From JAFIHK01 sp041441455 (GTDB taxonomy: Bacteria; Bacteroidota; Bacteroidia; Bacteroidales; UBA932), in the NCBI GenBank assembly GCA_041441455.1, contig JASDTB010000059.1:1-64000 (forward strand): a stretch of 64,000 nt of DNA, read 5' to 3'. This document shows positions 6,958-15,880 of the stretch, one piece after another; within the stretch, counting starts at the first letter, position 1, and each line of letters starts with the position of its first letter. The translations under genes were made by a program, and so were the position numbers. The notes under the pieces are model-generated. The model was not told where the DNA came from. It did no database searches and saw nothing but the letters and a program-made list of their open reading frames with translations.

Positions 6958-9900
6958 ATGAAAAACAGCATAACAGAAAACGAGATAGAAGAAATTGCTC
7001 TTTCGTACCTGGAAAGTTTGGGTTACGAATATATTTTGGGTACAGATATTTCGCCCGATGGAGAGCACCCCGAAAGGCAGTACAACGAAGTAATTCTTAC
7101 GTCTCGTTTGCGTGATGCTATTGATAAACTAAATCCTACACTTGGGCAGGATGCCAAAGAAGATGCCCTAAAGAAAGTGCTCCGCACCGATAGCCCTAAC
7201 CTCCTAATCAATAACGAAACATTCCACAAATACCTCACACAGGGTGTAGATGTGGAAGTGAGAACGGTTGACGGCATTAGGGGGCAGAAAGTATATATTG
7301 TTGATTTTGAAAATCCAGAAAATAACGAGTTTTTAGCGGTCAACCAATTCACCATAATCGAAGGTAGTCAGAACAAACGCCCCGATATTATACTATTTGT
7401 AAATGGTTTGCCGTTAGTCGTGATAGAACTAAAAAATGCAGCCGATGAAAATGCCACTATCAAATCTGCATACAATCAACTGCAAACTTACAAGCAAGCC
7501 ATTCCTTCTCTCTTTACTTACAACGAACTTCTGATTGTAAGCGATGGTTGGGATGCGCAATGCGGAACGCTGACCAGTGATTTTGGGCGGTTTATGAGCT
7601 GGAAGACTCAAGACGGAACAACAACTGCTGACCACTTACAACCCGAAATGGAAGTAATGTTCCTCGGGATGCTTAACAAATATACCTTGTTGGATTTAAT
7701 CTCGCAATTTATAGTTTTTGAAAAAAACGATACCAAAACACTCAAAAAAGTTGCTGCCTATCACCAATATTATGCAGTAAACAAGGCAGTAGAAAGTACG
7801 GTTATTGCCAGCTCAACTAACGGAGACCGTAGAGGTGGCGTAATTTGGCACACTCAGGGAAGTGGTAAAAGTTTAAGCATGGTTTTCTATTCTGGAAAAC
7901 TGATTGTGGAACCACGAATGGAAAATCCGACCTTGGTTATTCTTACAGACCGTAACGATTTGGATGAACAATTACACGAAACATTTAGCAATTGTCAACA
8001 ACTTCTTAGACAAGAGCCACAAAAAGCAGAAGATCGAAATCATTTGCGAAAACTTTTAACCGTTGCTTCTGGAGGGATTGTATTTACTACCATACAAAAG
8101 TTTATGCCTGTTAATTCCGATATTCTCGAAAGTACAAATTCGGGCGCAGTAAGTGAACCAGCCGCAGAATACATAGGTGCAGAAATAAAAGCGTTAAGCG
8201 AGCGTAAAAACATTGTAGTTGTAGCTGACGAGGCGCACCGTAGTCAGTACGATTTTATTGATGGTTTTGCTAAATATATGCGCGATGCTCTACCAAATGC
8301 TACATTTATTGGGTTTACTGGTACGCCTATTGAAAGCACCGACCGAAACACTCAGGCCGTTTTCGGAAACTATGTAGATATTTACGATATTCAACAAGCT
8401 GTAAAAGACAAAGCTACAGTTCCCATTTTCTACGAAAGCCGATTGGCAAAAGTGCATTTTGAAGAAGATGAAAGAGTAACGATTGACGAACAGTTTGAGG
8501 AGCTGACCGAAGGCGAGGAATTAAGCAACCGACAACAAATGCGTGCTAAATGGACTCGATTAGAAGCTATTGTTGGAAATCCAAATCGAATAGAAAAGAT
8601 TGCGCAAGACTTGGTTTATCACTTCGAACAAAGAAATGCAGTTTTGGATGGTAAGGCTATGATCGTATGTATGAGCCGTAGAATTTGTGTAGATTTATAC
8701 GAAGCAATTATTAAAATCCGCCCTTTGTGGCATTCAGAGGATGACGATAAAGGAACAATAAAAGTAATCATGACTGGTTCTAGCAGCGATACACTCGCCT
8801 TTCAAGCGCACATTCGGAACAAAGTCAGACGCAAAGCAATTGGCGACCGACTAAAAAATCCATCAGATAGTTTAAAGTTGGTTATTGTTCGTGATATGTG
8901 GTTGACAGGATTTGATGCTCCTTGTTTACATACTTTGTATGTGGACAAACCCATGCGAGGACACAATCTGATGCAAGCCATAGCAAGGGTAAATCGTGTT
9001 TTTACCGAAGGAAAAGAAGGCGGTTTAATTGTCGATTATCTAGGAATTGCACAAGAATTAAAAACAGCATTAGCTGAGTATACTGCCAGCGGTGGAGAAG
9101 GAAAACCAACGCTAGACCAAGAATTAGCAGTTGCCAAAATGTTGGAAATCTACGAAGCTATTGATTATCAATTACGGCATTTCAATTGGCGGAAATTCTT
9201 TACACTTTCATCATCCGAAAAGCTTAAATTCATTCCTGTAATTGTAGATTATATTTTCAGCCAGGAAAACGGAGAACAAAGTTTTACCGAAAATACCAAA
9301 AATCTACTCAAGGCATTCGCTATTTCTGTACCACACGAAAAAGCAATGGCAATTCGTGACGATGTTGCATTGTTTCAAGCAATAAAAGCAAGATTGGTGA
9401 AAATATCAGATAGAAACGAGGGAGGTAAAGGCGGTGATGAAATGGAAACGGCAATTAAACAAATTATTTCCGAAGCTATTACAGCCGACAATGTAATTGA
9501 TATTTTTGATGCAGCAGGTTTAAAGAAACCAAATATTGAAATTCTTGATGAACGATTTTTGCAGGAATTGAAAGACCTTCCTCAAAAGAATTTAGCCGTT
9601 GAGTTATTAAAGAAATTGCTAAAAGAAGAAATTAAAAAAAGAACAAAAATTAATCTTGTAGAAAGCAAGAAATTTTCTGAAATGTTAGAAGATGCCATTC
9701 TGCGCTATCACAACGGAATGATAGATACCGTAGAATTCTTGGAAAAAGTACTGATTCCATTTGCCGAGCAGATGAAAGAAGCTGACAAGCGAGGTGAGAA
9801 ACTTGGTCTGGATTATAGAGAATATGCGTTTTACACAGCTTTAGAAGTTAATAATAGTGCTGTTTCAATTCTGGGTGATGAAATATTGAAACATATAGCT

Positions 9901-10101
9901 CAAGAACTTCTAAAAGCCGTTCGTAATAGTACAACTATAGATTGGACTATAAAAGAAAGTGTACAAGCTACTTTAAGAAGAAATATAAGACGCATTTTGA
10001 GAAAGTTTGGTTATCCACCCGATTTACAAGAGAAAGCGGTTGACACAGTAATCACGCAAGCAAAAATGTTAGCGGAAGACCTTATTGATAACAAAAACTG
10101 A
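6958..10101 (+). CDS. hsdR: Type I restriction endonuclease subunit HsdR
   Basis: HsdR translocates DNA in an ATP-dependent manner and cuts it when bound to the HsdM-HsdS core. At 1047 aa it is full length. The N-terminal PD-(D/E)xK nuclease shows PD at 142-143 and IELKN, with the E-x-K signature, at 156-160. The SF2 motor has Walker A HTQGSGKS (298-305), ADEAH (423-427), the TGTP motif III region (near 454) and a motif VI region, QAIARVNRV. The long C-terminal helical part, which docks on the methylase, is present. It is the last of the three core subunits. No truncation or frameshift is seen. Confidence 0.97.
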   Translation: MKNSITENEIEEIALSYLESLGYEYILGTDISPDGEHPERQYNEVILTSRLRDAIDKLNPTLGQDAKEDALKKVLRTDSPNLLINNETFHKYLTQGVDVEVRTVDGIRGQKVYIVDFENPENNEFLAVNQFTIIEGSQNKRPDIILFVNGLPLVVIELKNAADENATIKSAYNQLQTYKQAIPSLFTYNELLIVSDGWDAQCGTLTSDFGRFMSWKTQDGTTTADHLQPEMEVMFLGMLNKYTLLDLISQFIVFEKNDTKTLKKVAAYHQYYAVNKAVESTVIASSTNGDRRGGVIWHTQGSGKSLSMVFYSGKLIVEPRMENPTLVILTDRNDLDEQLHETFSNCQQLLRQEPQKAEDRNHLRKLLTVASGGIVFTTIQKFMPVNSDILESTNSGAVSEPAAEYIGAEIKALSERKNIVVVADEAHRSQYDFIDGFAKYMRDALPNATFIGFTGTPIESTDRNTQAVFGNYVDIYDIQQAVKDKATVPIFYESRLAKVHFEEDERVTIDEQFEELTEGEELSNRQQMRAKWTRLEAIVGNPNRIEKIAQDLVYHFEQRNAVLDGKAMIVCMSRRICVDLYEAIIKIRPLWHSEDDDKGTIKVIMTGSSSDTLAFQAHIRNKVRRKAIGDRLKNPSDSLKLVIVRDMWLTGFDAPCLHTLYVDKPMRGHNLMQAIARVNRVFTEGKEGGLIVDYLGIAQELKTALAEYTASGGEGKPTLDQELAVAKMLEIYEAIDYQLRHFNWRKFFTLSSSEKLKFIPVIVDYIFSQENGEQSFTENTKNLLKAFAISVPHEKAMAIRDDVALFQAIKARLVKISDRNEGGKGGDEMETAIKQIISEAITADNVIDIFDAAGLKKPNIEILDERFLQELKDLPQKNLAVELLKKLLKEEIKKRTKINLVESKKFSEMLEDAILRYHNGMIDTVEFLEKVLIPFAEQMKEADKRGEKLGLDYREYAFYTALEVNNSAVSILGDEILKHIAQELLKAVRNSTTIDWTIKESVQATLRRNIRRILRKFGYPPDLQEKAVDTVITQAKMLAEDLIDNKN

Positions 10102-10112
10102 TAGTTTTACAG

Positions 10113-10538
10113 ATGCTACACAGCAGGGCTCAAAAAAGTCATAAGATTATTTTTGACCAACTTCGAGAATTCATTAAACACGATCCTCCTTTTGAGGTTG
10201 TTTTTGAAGATAAAACTTTTATTAATGTGTTATATGTCACCAAACATTCATCTTTGCTTATAAAAAATTATTATGGAGCTATTTATTGTGAAGATGCAAC
10301 TTTAAAAGAAGTAAATGAATTGATTAAAAGAAAAAATGAAAAAGTTGAATTATATAAAAACGAACATAAATTTGATCAACTGTGGTTACTTATTTATGTA
10401 AATTCATCAGATATCACAGGACAAAGAACGCTTGATGAAAGTGTTTTTGATAATGATGCTTTAAATGAGATAGTAAGTAATAATTTTGATAAAATTTTTA
10501 TAAGTACATTTAGTCATTATGTATGCCTTAAGGGGTAA
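10113..10538 (+). CDS. Small hypothetical protein following hsdR
   Basis: This 141-aa soluble protein starts 11 bases after the hsdR stop codon, so it is almost certainly co-transcribed with the restriction operon. I do not recognise a family. It has alternating hydrophobic strands (for example FEVVF, LWLLIYV, IFISTF) and charged helices, suggesting a small alpha/beta fold. The strand pattern with LWLLIYV near residue 90 slightly resembles C-terminal strands in some nuclease-fold proteins, but no catalytic motif can be pointed to. It could be an accessory or immunity-type protein for the locus; that is inference from position only. Confidence 0.6.
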   Translation: MLHSRAQKSHKIIFDQLREFIKHDPPFEVVFEDKTFINVLYVTKHSSLLIKNYYGAIYCEDATLKEVNELIKRKNEKVELYKNEHKFDQLWLLIYVNSSDITGQRTLDESVFDNDALNEIVSNNFDKIFISTFSHYVCLKG

Positions 10539-10636
10539 TTAAAAATATATAATTTTAGTTTACAATGTAAGTCTATTATAAAATATTGAGCGCTTTTTCC
10601 TCCTCATTTCCGAGTTTTTTTGTATCTTACCGCTGC

Positions 10637-10644
10637 TACTTTTG
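10637..10644 (+). promoter_or_regulatory. -7 promoter element (TACTTTTG) for the cysteine peptidase gene
   Basis: TACTTTTG fits TAnnTTTG. It supports the start at 10670, because a start at 10586 would lie upstream of the promoter. Confidence 0.55.
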
Positions 10645-10669
10645 TACTGAATCAAATCCTCGGAATACA

Positions 10670-11815
10670 ATGAAAAATCTTGTTACATCTCTCTTTGTTC
10701 TCTCTTTTCTAGTTGTCTCAGTTGAGGCCGAAGCTCAGATTACTTCTAAGTGTCCTCTCTATCAATTTGAATATGTAAAAATGTTGCCTGCGACTCCAGT
10801 TAAAAATCAAGCAGTTACTGGAACATGCTGGTCTTTTGCAACAACCTCCTTTTTTGAATCGGAATTGATCCGAATGGGCAAAGGAGAGTATGATTTGTCG
10901 GAGATGCATACAGTTCGCTATAATTATATTAATCGTGTTAAAGACAACTTTTTAAAGGCAGGAAAAGGCAACTTGCAGGAGGGGAGTCTTTCAAATATGT
11001 TATTTGATGTTGTTAATGAGCATGGAATGGTGCCCGAAACGGTGTACAATGGAATTAACTATAATTCTCCAACTCACGATCATTCACTGCTGAACGAATA
11101 TGTAAATGTAATTGCAAATGTACCTGTAAAGCATAATTCAATTACTCCTGAATTTGATAAGTTGTTAAATTCATTGTTAGATATTTATCTTGGAGTTGTG
11201 CCCGAAAAGTTCAACTATAGGGGCAAAGAATATACACCAAAAAGTTTCTACAAAAGCTTGGGAATAAATACAAACGACTATGTATTTTTAACTAGTTTTA
11301 CTCATCACCCATATTACAAAGAGTTTGCACTGGAGATACCAGATAATTGGAATGGTGGCAAATATTATAATGTTCCTCTTGATGAATTGATCCAAATCGT
11401 TGAAAATGCACTTGAGACAGGTTATACTGTTTGCTGGGATGGCGACATGAGCGAAAAGAGCTACTCCGACAGGGCTGGATTAGCAGTCATGGCAACTCCA
11501 GAAGAGTTATCCTCAGAAGAGGGGGCGAAGCTCTCCTTTAACAGATTTTATAAAGAGGTTCAGGTTGATGCTGACTATCGACAAAAGGAGTTTGAGTCAA
11601 AGGCAACAACAGACGACCATTTGATGCACTTGATAGGTAAGGCAAAAGATAAAAACGGCACAACTTATTATGTCGTAAAAAACTCATGGAAGCCCGAAAT
11701 CAACCGTTTTGGAGGATATAATCACCTCTCAACAGAGTTTTTCAAGGCTAAAACAGTCTCTATTTTAGTTCATAAAAATGCAATACCCTCAAACATACTT
11801 GCATTATTGAAATAA
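10670..11815 (+). CDS. Secreted C1-family cysteine peptidase (bleomycin hydrolase/PepC-like)
   Basis: C1B peptidases are papain-fold aminopeptidases. The Cys site is seen in GTCWSFATTSFFE, the His site in DDHLMHLIG and the Asn in VVKNSWKPE, so the catalytic triad is intact. The chosen ATG gives a signal peptide (MKNLVTSLFVLSFLVVSVEAEAQ) and 381 aa. The longer upstream frame adds 28 residues before this signal peptide and crosses the promoter. Bacterial PepC is usually cytoplasmic. The exported form is common in Bacteroidota and probably degrades peptides in the periplasm. The gene appears monocistronic and marks the return from the defence island to ordinary chromosomal content. Confidence 0.9.
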   Translation: MKNLVTSLFVLSFLVVSVEAEAQITSKCPLYQFEYVKMLPATPVKNQAVTGTCWSFATTSFFESELIRMGKGEYDLSEMHTVRYNYINRVKDNFLKAGKGNLQEGSLSNMLFDVVNEHGMVPETVYNGINYNSPTHDHSLLNEYVNVIANVPVKHNSITPEFDKLLNSLLDIYLGVVPEKFNYRGKEYTPKSFYKSLGINTNDYVFLTSFTHHPYYKEFALEIPDNWNGGKYYNVPLDELIQIVENALETGYTVCWDGDMSEKSYSDRAGLAVMATPEELSSEEGAKLSFNRFYKEVQVDADYRQKEFESKATTDDHLMHLIGKAKDKNGTTYYVVKNSWKPEINRFGGYNHLSTEFFKAKTVSILVHKNAIPSNILALLK

Positions 11816-11890
11816 CCATTCACATTCATCCTCGAAAATTGCATGTTCAGTCATTAATTTTTGTAGACTGGTAAGTATAATCGGATGTTT

Positions 11891-11926
11891 GCGAAAAATA
11901 GCCGCAACTTTTTTTGCGACTTTTTC
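11891..11926. other. Imperfect inverted repeat in the gap before the outer-membrane barrel gene
   Basis: Outer arms CGAAAAA (11891-11897) and TTTTTCG (11920-11926) enclose inner arms CGCAA (11902-11906) and TTGCG (11913-11917). No T-run follows the stem, so it is not a clear terminator. It may be a leader structure or an operator. The rest of this 166-base gap shows no consensus promoter. Confidence 0.35.
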
Positions 11927-11981
11927 GTCTAACTCCCGAAAAGCACCAAGTACTACAAAATGTAATTATTGTAATTGATTT

Positions 11982-14387
11982 ATGACTGAAAAACAAATGT
12001 TTACCCAAGTAAAACAAGTTTCAAGACTCTATTGTCTTATTCTGTTCTCGCTCCTTTTCTCTCTCTCCGCTTTTGCATCAGCCGAAAATGTATCCGAATA
12101 CAAAGGCTGCAGTGTAAAAGGAAAGGTGATAGACGCACTTACTGCCCAACCGGTAGAGTATGCCACAGTAGCTCTTTTTAAATCTGGCGACAGTACAGCT
12201 CTGACAGGTGTTATAACTGCAAACGATGGCTCCTTCGTAGTAAAATCATTGAAAGAGGGGAGCTATTATGTTCAGATTTACTTTATTGGATATGACAAAT
12301 TACGAACAGAGACATTTACTTTGAGCAAGACAGCTCCAGAATTTAACTCTGGCGAAGTAAAACTCAAACCGCAAAGCCGCAACCTTAATGAGGTGACTGT
12401 TACTGCAGAGAGTAAAAAGGTTGAGTATAAAATTGACCGAAGAGTGGTAAATGTGGAGAAGGATTTAAATAGTGCGGGAGGTAGTGCAGCTACAGCTCTC
12501 GAAAACACACCCTCGGTGCAGGTTGATCCACAGGGTAATGTTACTTTGCGTGGAAGTTCAGATTTTGTTGTTCTGATAGATGGTAAACCTACCACATTGA
12601 AAGGCAATGATGTCTTAAAGCAAATTCCAGCGTCGTCTGTAAAGCAGATAGAGGTAATCACTAACCCCTCTGCAAAATATGATGCCGATGGAAATGCTGG
12701 AATCATCAACGTTGTTATGAAGAAGGGAAAATTATCGGGGATCAATGGTAATGTCAATATTAACTATGGTAATAAAAACATGCGCGATGGAAGCTTGCAG
12801 CTAAATTATCGCCACAAAAATCTTAACTTCTTTGGAGGAACCGAGTATAACGATAATACATTCCGTAATTTCATGGAGATTAATAGCAAAGCTATCATCA
12901 ATCAAGGACTTCCAACACAGAAGACTCTTAACCATTCAAAGAATGGAACTCAGTTCTACGAAAACTATAACCTTAATTTCAAAGGTGGTGCCGAGCTGAC
13001 ATTTGCCGAAAAGAACACAGTTTCCCTATCGGGCAACATCAGTAATCAGAGCTACGACAGAGGATTCGATAGTTATATAAGACAATGGGAGAATTCCGAT
13101 CCTGTAACGTATATAAAATCACAGAACTACACCGATGTAACAGGATTAGTTAAAGGGGTAAATTTTGATTTCACCAGAGACTTTATCGATCAAAACTACA
13201 ACCAACAATCGATATCATCTAAACTTTGGAACACCAAGCACGATTTTAATTTCAACTATCGCTTGAATATTGACTATAAGGTTCCAGTGAAAAATGGCAC
13301 ATTCGAAGCAGGTTTTCAATACAGATTCGAGAAACGATTCGAAGATTTCAGGTTCTTTGATTACGACAAAGCAACAGACACATGGAGTAGAAACAATAAC
13401 TATTCGTACGACCTCAATTATGACAACTCAATCTATTCGGGCTACCTGATCTATTCGGGAAGTTACAAAGGTTTTGGATACCAGGCAGGAGTGCGTAGTG
13501 AATTCTTTGATCGTAGAATTGTATTGAGTAAATCAAATACTCCAAATGATTACGAAAAATTCATGTTCTATCCAAGCATCCACTTTTCTAAGAGTATCAA
13601 AGACAAACATCAATTTCAATTAAGTTATAGCCGCAGAATCAACCGCCCTGCACCGTTTCTTTTGAACGATATTCCTCAATATATCGACCCAGATAATATT
13701 TTTATGGGCAATCCAGAACTTAAACCTGAGTTTACAGACTCATTTGAATTCAACTACAGAACAACAATTTCGAAAGTTACAATCTCAGCACAAAGCTATT
13801 TGAGGAATACGACAAATATGTTCCAAGCATTGAGATTAATGACCGAAAAGGGTGTTATGATCCATAAATTGGCAAACTCCGACAATCAACTATCGGCAGG
13901 AGAGGAGTTTGGAGTTGATATCAATGTAACTAAATGGCTACAATTAAGCACTGGAGCAAATATTTACTACTACAAGCTCAAAACTGTGGTAGAGAATCAG
14001 AAAATCATTAAAGAGTCTGCTTCGTGGGATGCGAGAATGATCGCAAACATCCAATTTAAGTGGGGAACAAGGCTTCAACTTTTAGGCTATTACAGAGGTG
14101 CAAGCTATGATGCGATGGGCAAAAATGATGGATTTTTCATCTCAAACATCGCTGTAAACCAGTCGCTATTAAAGGGTAAAGCCTCTATAGGAATCAATGT
14201 TAGAGACGTGTTTAACTCATTTAAAATGAACTATTCAACCTATGGCAGCTCTTTTGATAATTTATATAAAATCAATGTAGAGGGACCACTTGTAATGCTC
14301 AATCTAACATACAACTTCAACAACTTCCGTCAAAAGAACAGAGGTCGTTCAGACGATACAAACTTCAAAGGCGGCGGAGCGTTTTAG
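11982..14387 (+). CDS. Outer-membrane beta-barrel protein, TonB-receptor-like (PF14905 type)
   Basis: The 801-aa protein has a signal peptide (about residues 1-33, ending in AFASAE) and a carboxypeptidase-regulatory-like beta-sandwich (about 42-125, GKVIDALTAQPVEYATV). A plug-like domain follows (about 135-255, with LRGSSDFVVLIDGKP and NPSAKYDADGNAGIINV). The rest is a long barrel of alternating aromatic strands ending in FKGGGAF. This is the architecture of the outer-membrane protein beta-barrel family, relatives of SusC/TonB receptors that move unknown substrates across the outer membrane. No SusD-like partner is adjacent, so the substrate cannot be assigned. Its stop codon lies 5 bases from the convergent aldo/keto reductase gene. 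Confidence 0.88.
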   Translation: MTEKQMFTQVKQVSRLYCLILFSLLFSLSAFASAENVSEYKGCSVKGKVIDALTAQPVEYATVALFKSGDSTALTGVITANDGSFVVKSLKEGSYYVQIYFIGYDKLRTETFTLSKTAPEFNSGEVKLKPQSRNLNEVTVTAESKKVEYKIDRRVVNVEKDLNSAGGSAATALENTPSVQVDPQGNVTLRGSSDFVVLIDGKPTTLKGNDVLKQIPASSVKQIEVITNPSAKYDADGNAGIINVVMKKGKLSGINGNVNINYGNKNMRDGSLQLNYRHKNLNFFGGTEYNDNTFRNFMEINSKAIINQGLPTQKTLNHSKNGTQFYENYNLNFKGGAELTFAEKNTVSLSGNISNQSYDRGFDSYIRQWENSDPVTYIKSQNYTDVTGLVKGVNFDFTRDFIDQNYNQQSISSKLWNTKHDFNFNYRLNIDYKVPVKNGTFEAGFQYRFEKRFEDFRFFDYDKATDTWSRNNNYSYDLNYDNSIYSGYLIYSGSYKGFGYQAGVRSEFFDRRIVLSKSNTPNDYEKFMFYPSIHFSKSIKDKHQFQLSYSRRINRPAPFLLNDIPQYIDPDNIFMGNPELKPEFTDSFEFNYRTTISKVTISAQSYLRNTTNMFQALRLMTEKGVMIHKLANSDNQLSAGEEFGVDINVTKWLQLSTGANIYYYKLKTVVENQKIIKESASWDARMIANIQFKWGTRLQLLGYYRGASYDAMGKNDGFFISNIAVNQSLLKGKASIGINVRDVFNSFKMNYSTYGSSFDNLYKINVEGPLVMLNLTYNFNNFRQKNRGRSDDTNFKGGGAF

Positions 14388-14392
14388 TAAGA

Positions 14393-15337
14393 TTAATATG
14401 GATGGCTAAGTGCATCTATGTTCTCTTTGAGTTGCGCGACGGAGCTTGCCCCCACAAGCACAGATGTGATTCTAGCGTCGCGCAACACCCAAGAGATGGC
14501 AAGTTGAGCTAAGCTTATCCCTCTTTTTTCTGCCTCTGCAGCATATTCACGAATCTTTTCGAATGTGTCGGGAGGAAAATTTTCGAATCGGAGCGTGGTA
14601 TTTTCTCTAGCAGCTCTTGAGCCCTGAGGAATTCCAGCTGCGTATTTGTTTGTCAACATTCCTTGCGCTAAAGGAGAGAATGCAATACAGCCGATTCCTT
14701 CTTCGCCCAAAAAGTCGATCAAGCCATTTTCTGGCTCTCTCCAAAGCATTGAATATTTTGGCTGATGAATCAAACAATGTGTGCCGAGCGATTTGAGAAT
14801 AGCAGCAGCCTCTTTTGCCTTCTCAACAGGATAGTTGGAGATTCCGGCATAAAGTGCCTTCCCACTCCTTACTGCAGTATCAAGAGCACCCATCGTCTCC
14901 TCTATAGGAGTTTCTGGATCGTATCTATGTGAATAGAAGATGTCTACATAGTCTAGCTGCATTCGCTTTAGGCTCTGGTCTAAGCTCGAAAGTAGATATT
15001 TACGAGAGCTACCGTTTCCGTAAGGACCTTCCCACATATTGTAACCAGCCTTAGTAGAGATGATTAGTTCGTCGCGATAATCGCGAAGGTCGTTATGCAG
15101 AACTCTTCCAAAGTTTCTCTCTGCAGACCCAAATGGAGGACCATAGTTGTTAGCTAAATCGAAATGCGTAATTCCAGAATCGAAAGCATATAAAATAATG
15201 TCGCGTGATTTCTGAAAATCATCTACATCGCCAAAATTTTGCCATAGTCCTAATGAGAGTTCTGGTAGTTTTATTCCACTTTTTCCGCACTTGCGATAGT
15301 TGATTTTTCCGTATCTGGCTTTGTCTGGTGTATACAT
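14393..15337 (-). CDS. Aldo/keto reductase (YghZ/GpR-like)
   Basis: NADPH-dependent aldo/keto reductases of this subgroup (E. coli YghZ) reduce L-glyceraldehyde-3-phosphate and methylglyoxal. The 314-aa protein shows HFDLANNYGPPFGSAE with the catalytic Asp/Tyr pair, STKAGYNMW with the Lys and FYSHRYDPETP with the His. C-terminal cofactor contacts (LVGASSVAQLKEN) are also present. The start chosen is MYTPDKARYG. A longer frame to 15403 would cross a good minus-strand -7 box (15353-15360). The gene is divergent from mgsA, which makes methylglyoxal; the pairing fits a production/detoxification module. Confidence 0.92.
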   Translation of the reverse strand: MYTPDKARYGKINYRKCGKSGIKLPELSLGLWQNFGDVDDFQKSRDIILYAFDSGITHFDLANNYGPPFGSAERNFGRVLHNDLRDYRDELIISTKAGYNMWEGPYGNGSSRKYLLSSLDQSLKRMQLDYVDIFYSHRYDPETPIEETMGALDTAVRSGKALYAGISNYPVEKAKEAAAILKSLGTHCLIHQPKYSMLWREPENGLIDFLGEEGIGCIAFSPLAQGMLTNKYAAGIPQGSRAARENTTLRFENFPPDTFEKIREYAAEAEKRGISLAQLAISWVLRDARITSVLVGASSVAQLKENIDALSHPY

Positions 15338-15352
15338 GTCATCAATTTTTAA

Positions 15353-15360
15353 CAAATATA
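15353..15360 (-). promoter_or_regulatory. -7 promoter element (TATATTTG) for the aldo/keto reductase
   Basis: On the minus strand TATATTTG fits TAnnTTTG and lies 15 bases before the chosen start codon, which fixes that start. Confidence 0.6.
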
Positions 15361-15415
15361 ATATTAACTTAGCAGCGTTAAAATAGTTCGAGCATTTACT
15401 CAAAAAGATATAGTT

Positions 15416-15880
15416 ATGAAAAGTAAAACAGTGGCACTAGTGGCTCACGACAACAGAAAAAAGGATCTCATCGAGTGGGTTGAGTTCAATAAAGGCACAC
15501 TCCTTCAACACAAACTAGTTTGTACTGGAACAACTGGAAGAATGGTTGAGGCCGCTTTAAATGCAAAACTCAAAAAGGGAGAGAATAAGGCTAATGTTGT
15601 GCTTCTAAAGTCTGGTCCGCTGGGTGGAGATCAACAGCTTGGAGCGATGATTGCCGAAGGTGAGATTGATATGCTAATCTTCTTATGGGATCCAATGCAA
15701 CCGCAACCTCACGATGTGGATGTAAAGGCTCTGTTGAGAATCTCAAGTCTCTACAATATTCCAACCGCAAGTAATAGATCTACAGCAGACTTTTTGATTT
15801 CGTCTCCTCTGTTCGAAAGCGATTATGTACCTCGTACAGAGAATTTTTCATCGTACATTGCTCGCACGATAGACGTTTAA
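15416..15880 (+). CDS. mgsA: Methylglyoxal synthase
   Basis: MgsA converts dihydroxyacetone phosphate to methylglyoxal and phosphate, a bypass of lower glycolysis used when phosphate is limiting. The 154-aa protein has the complete family signature: LVAHDNRK with H11, the phosphate-binding GTTGR (38-42), SGPLGGDQQ with D72 as the catalytic acid region, and WDPMQPQPHDVDVKALLR with H99. The length is normal. It is divergent from an aldo/keto reductase that could reduce its product. It converges on the thioesterase gene with a 4-base overlap at the stop codons. Confidence 0.96.
   Translation: MKSKTVALVAHDNRKKDLIEWVEFNKGTLLQHKLVCTGTTGRMVEAALNAKLKKGENKANVVLLKSGPLGGDQQLGAMIAEGEIDMLIFLWDPMQPQPHDVDVKALLRISSLYNIPTASNRSTADFLISSPLFESDYVPRTENFSSYIARTIDV

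Noticed and set aside
7023..7355. Antisense open frames inside hsdR, pyrG, pheT, eno and other long genes
   Set aside because: They lie wholly within strongly supported genes on the other strand and have no recognisable motifs, so they are shadows.
10586..10669. Extra 28 N-terminal residues for the cysteine peptidase
   Set aside because: They precede a complete signal peptide and the -7 element lies inside them.
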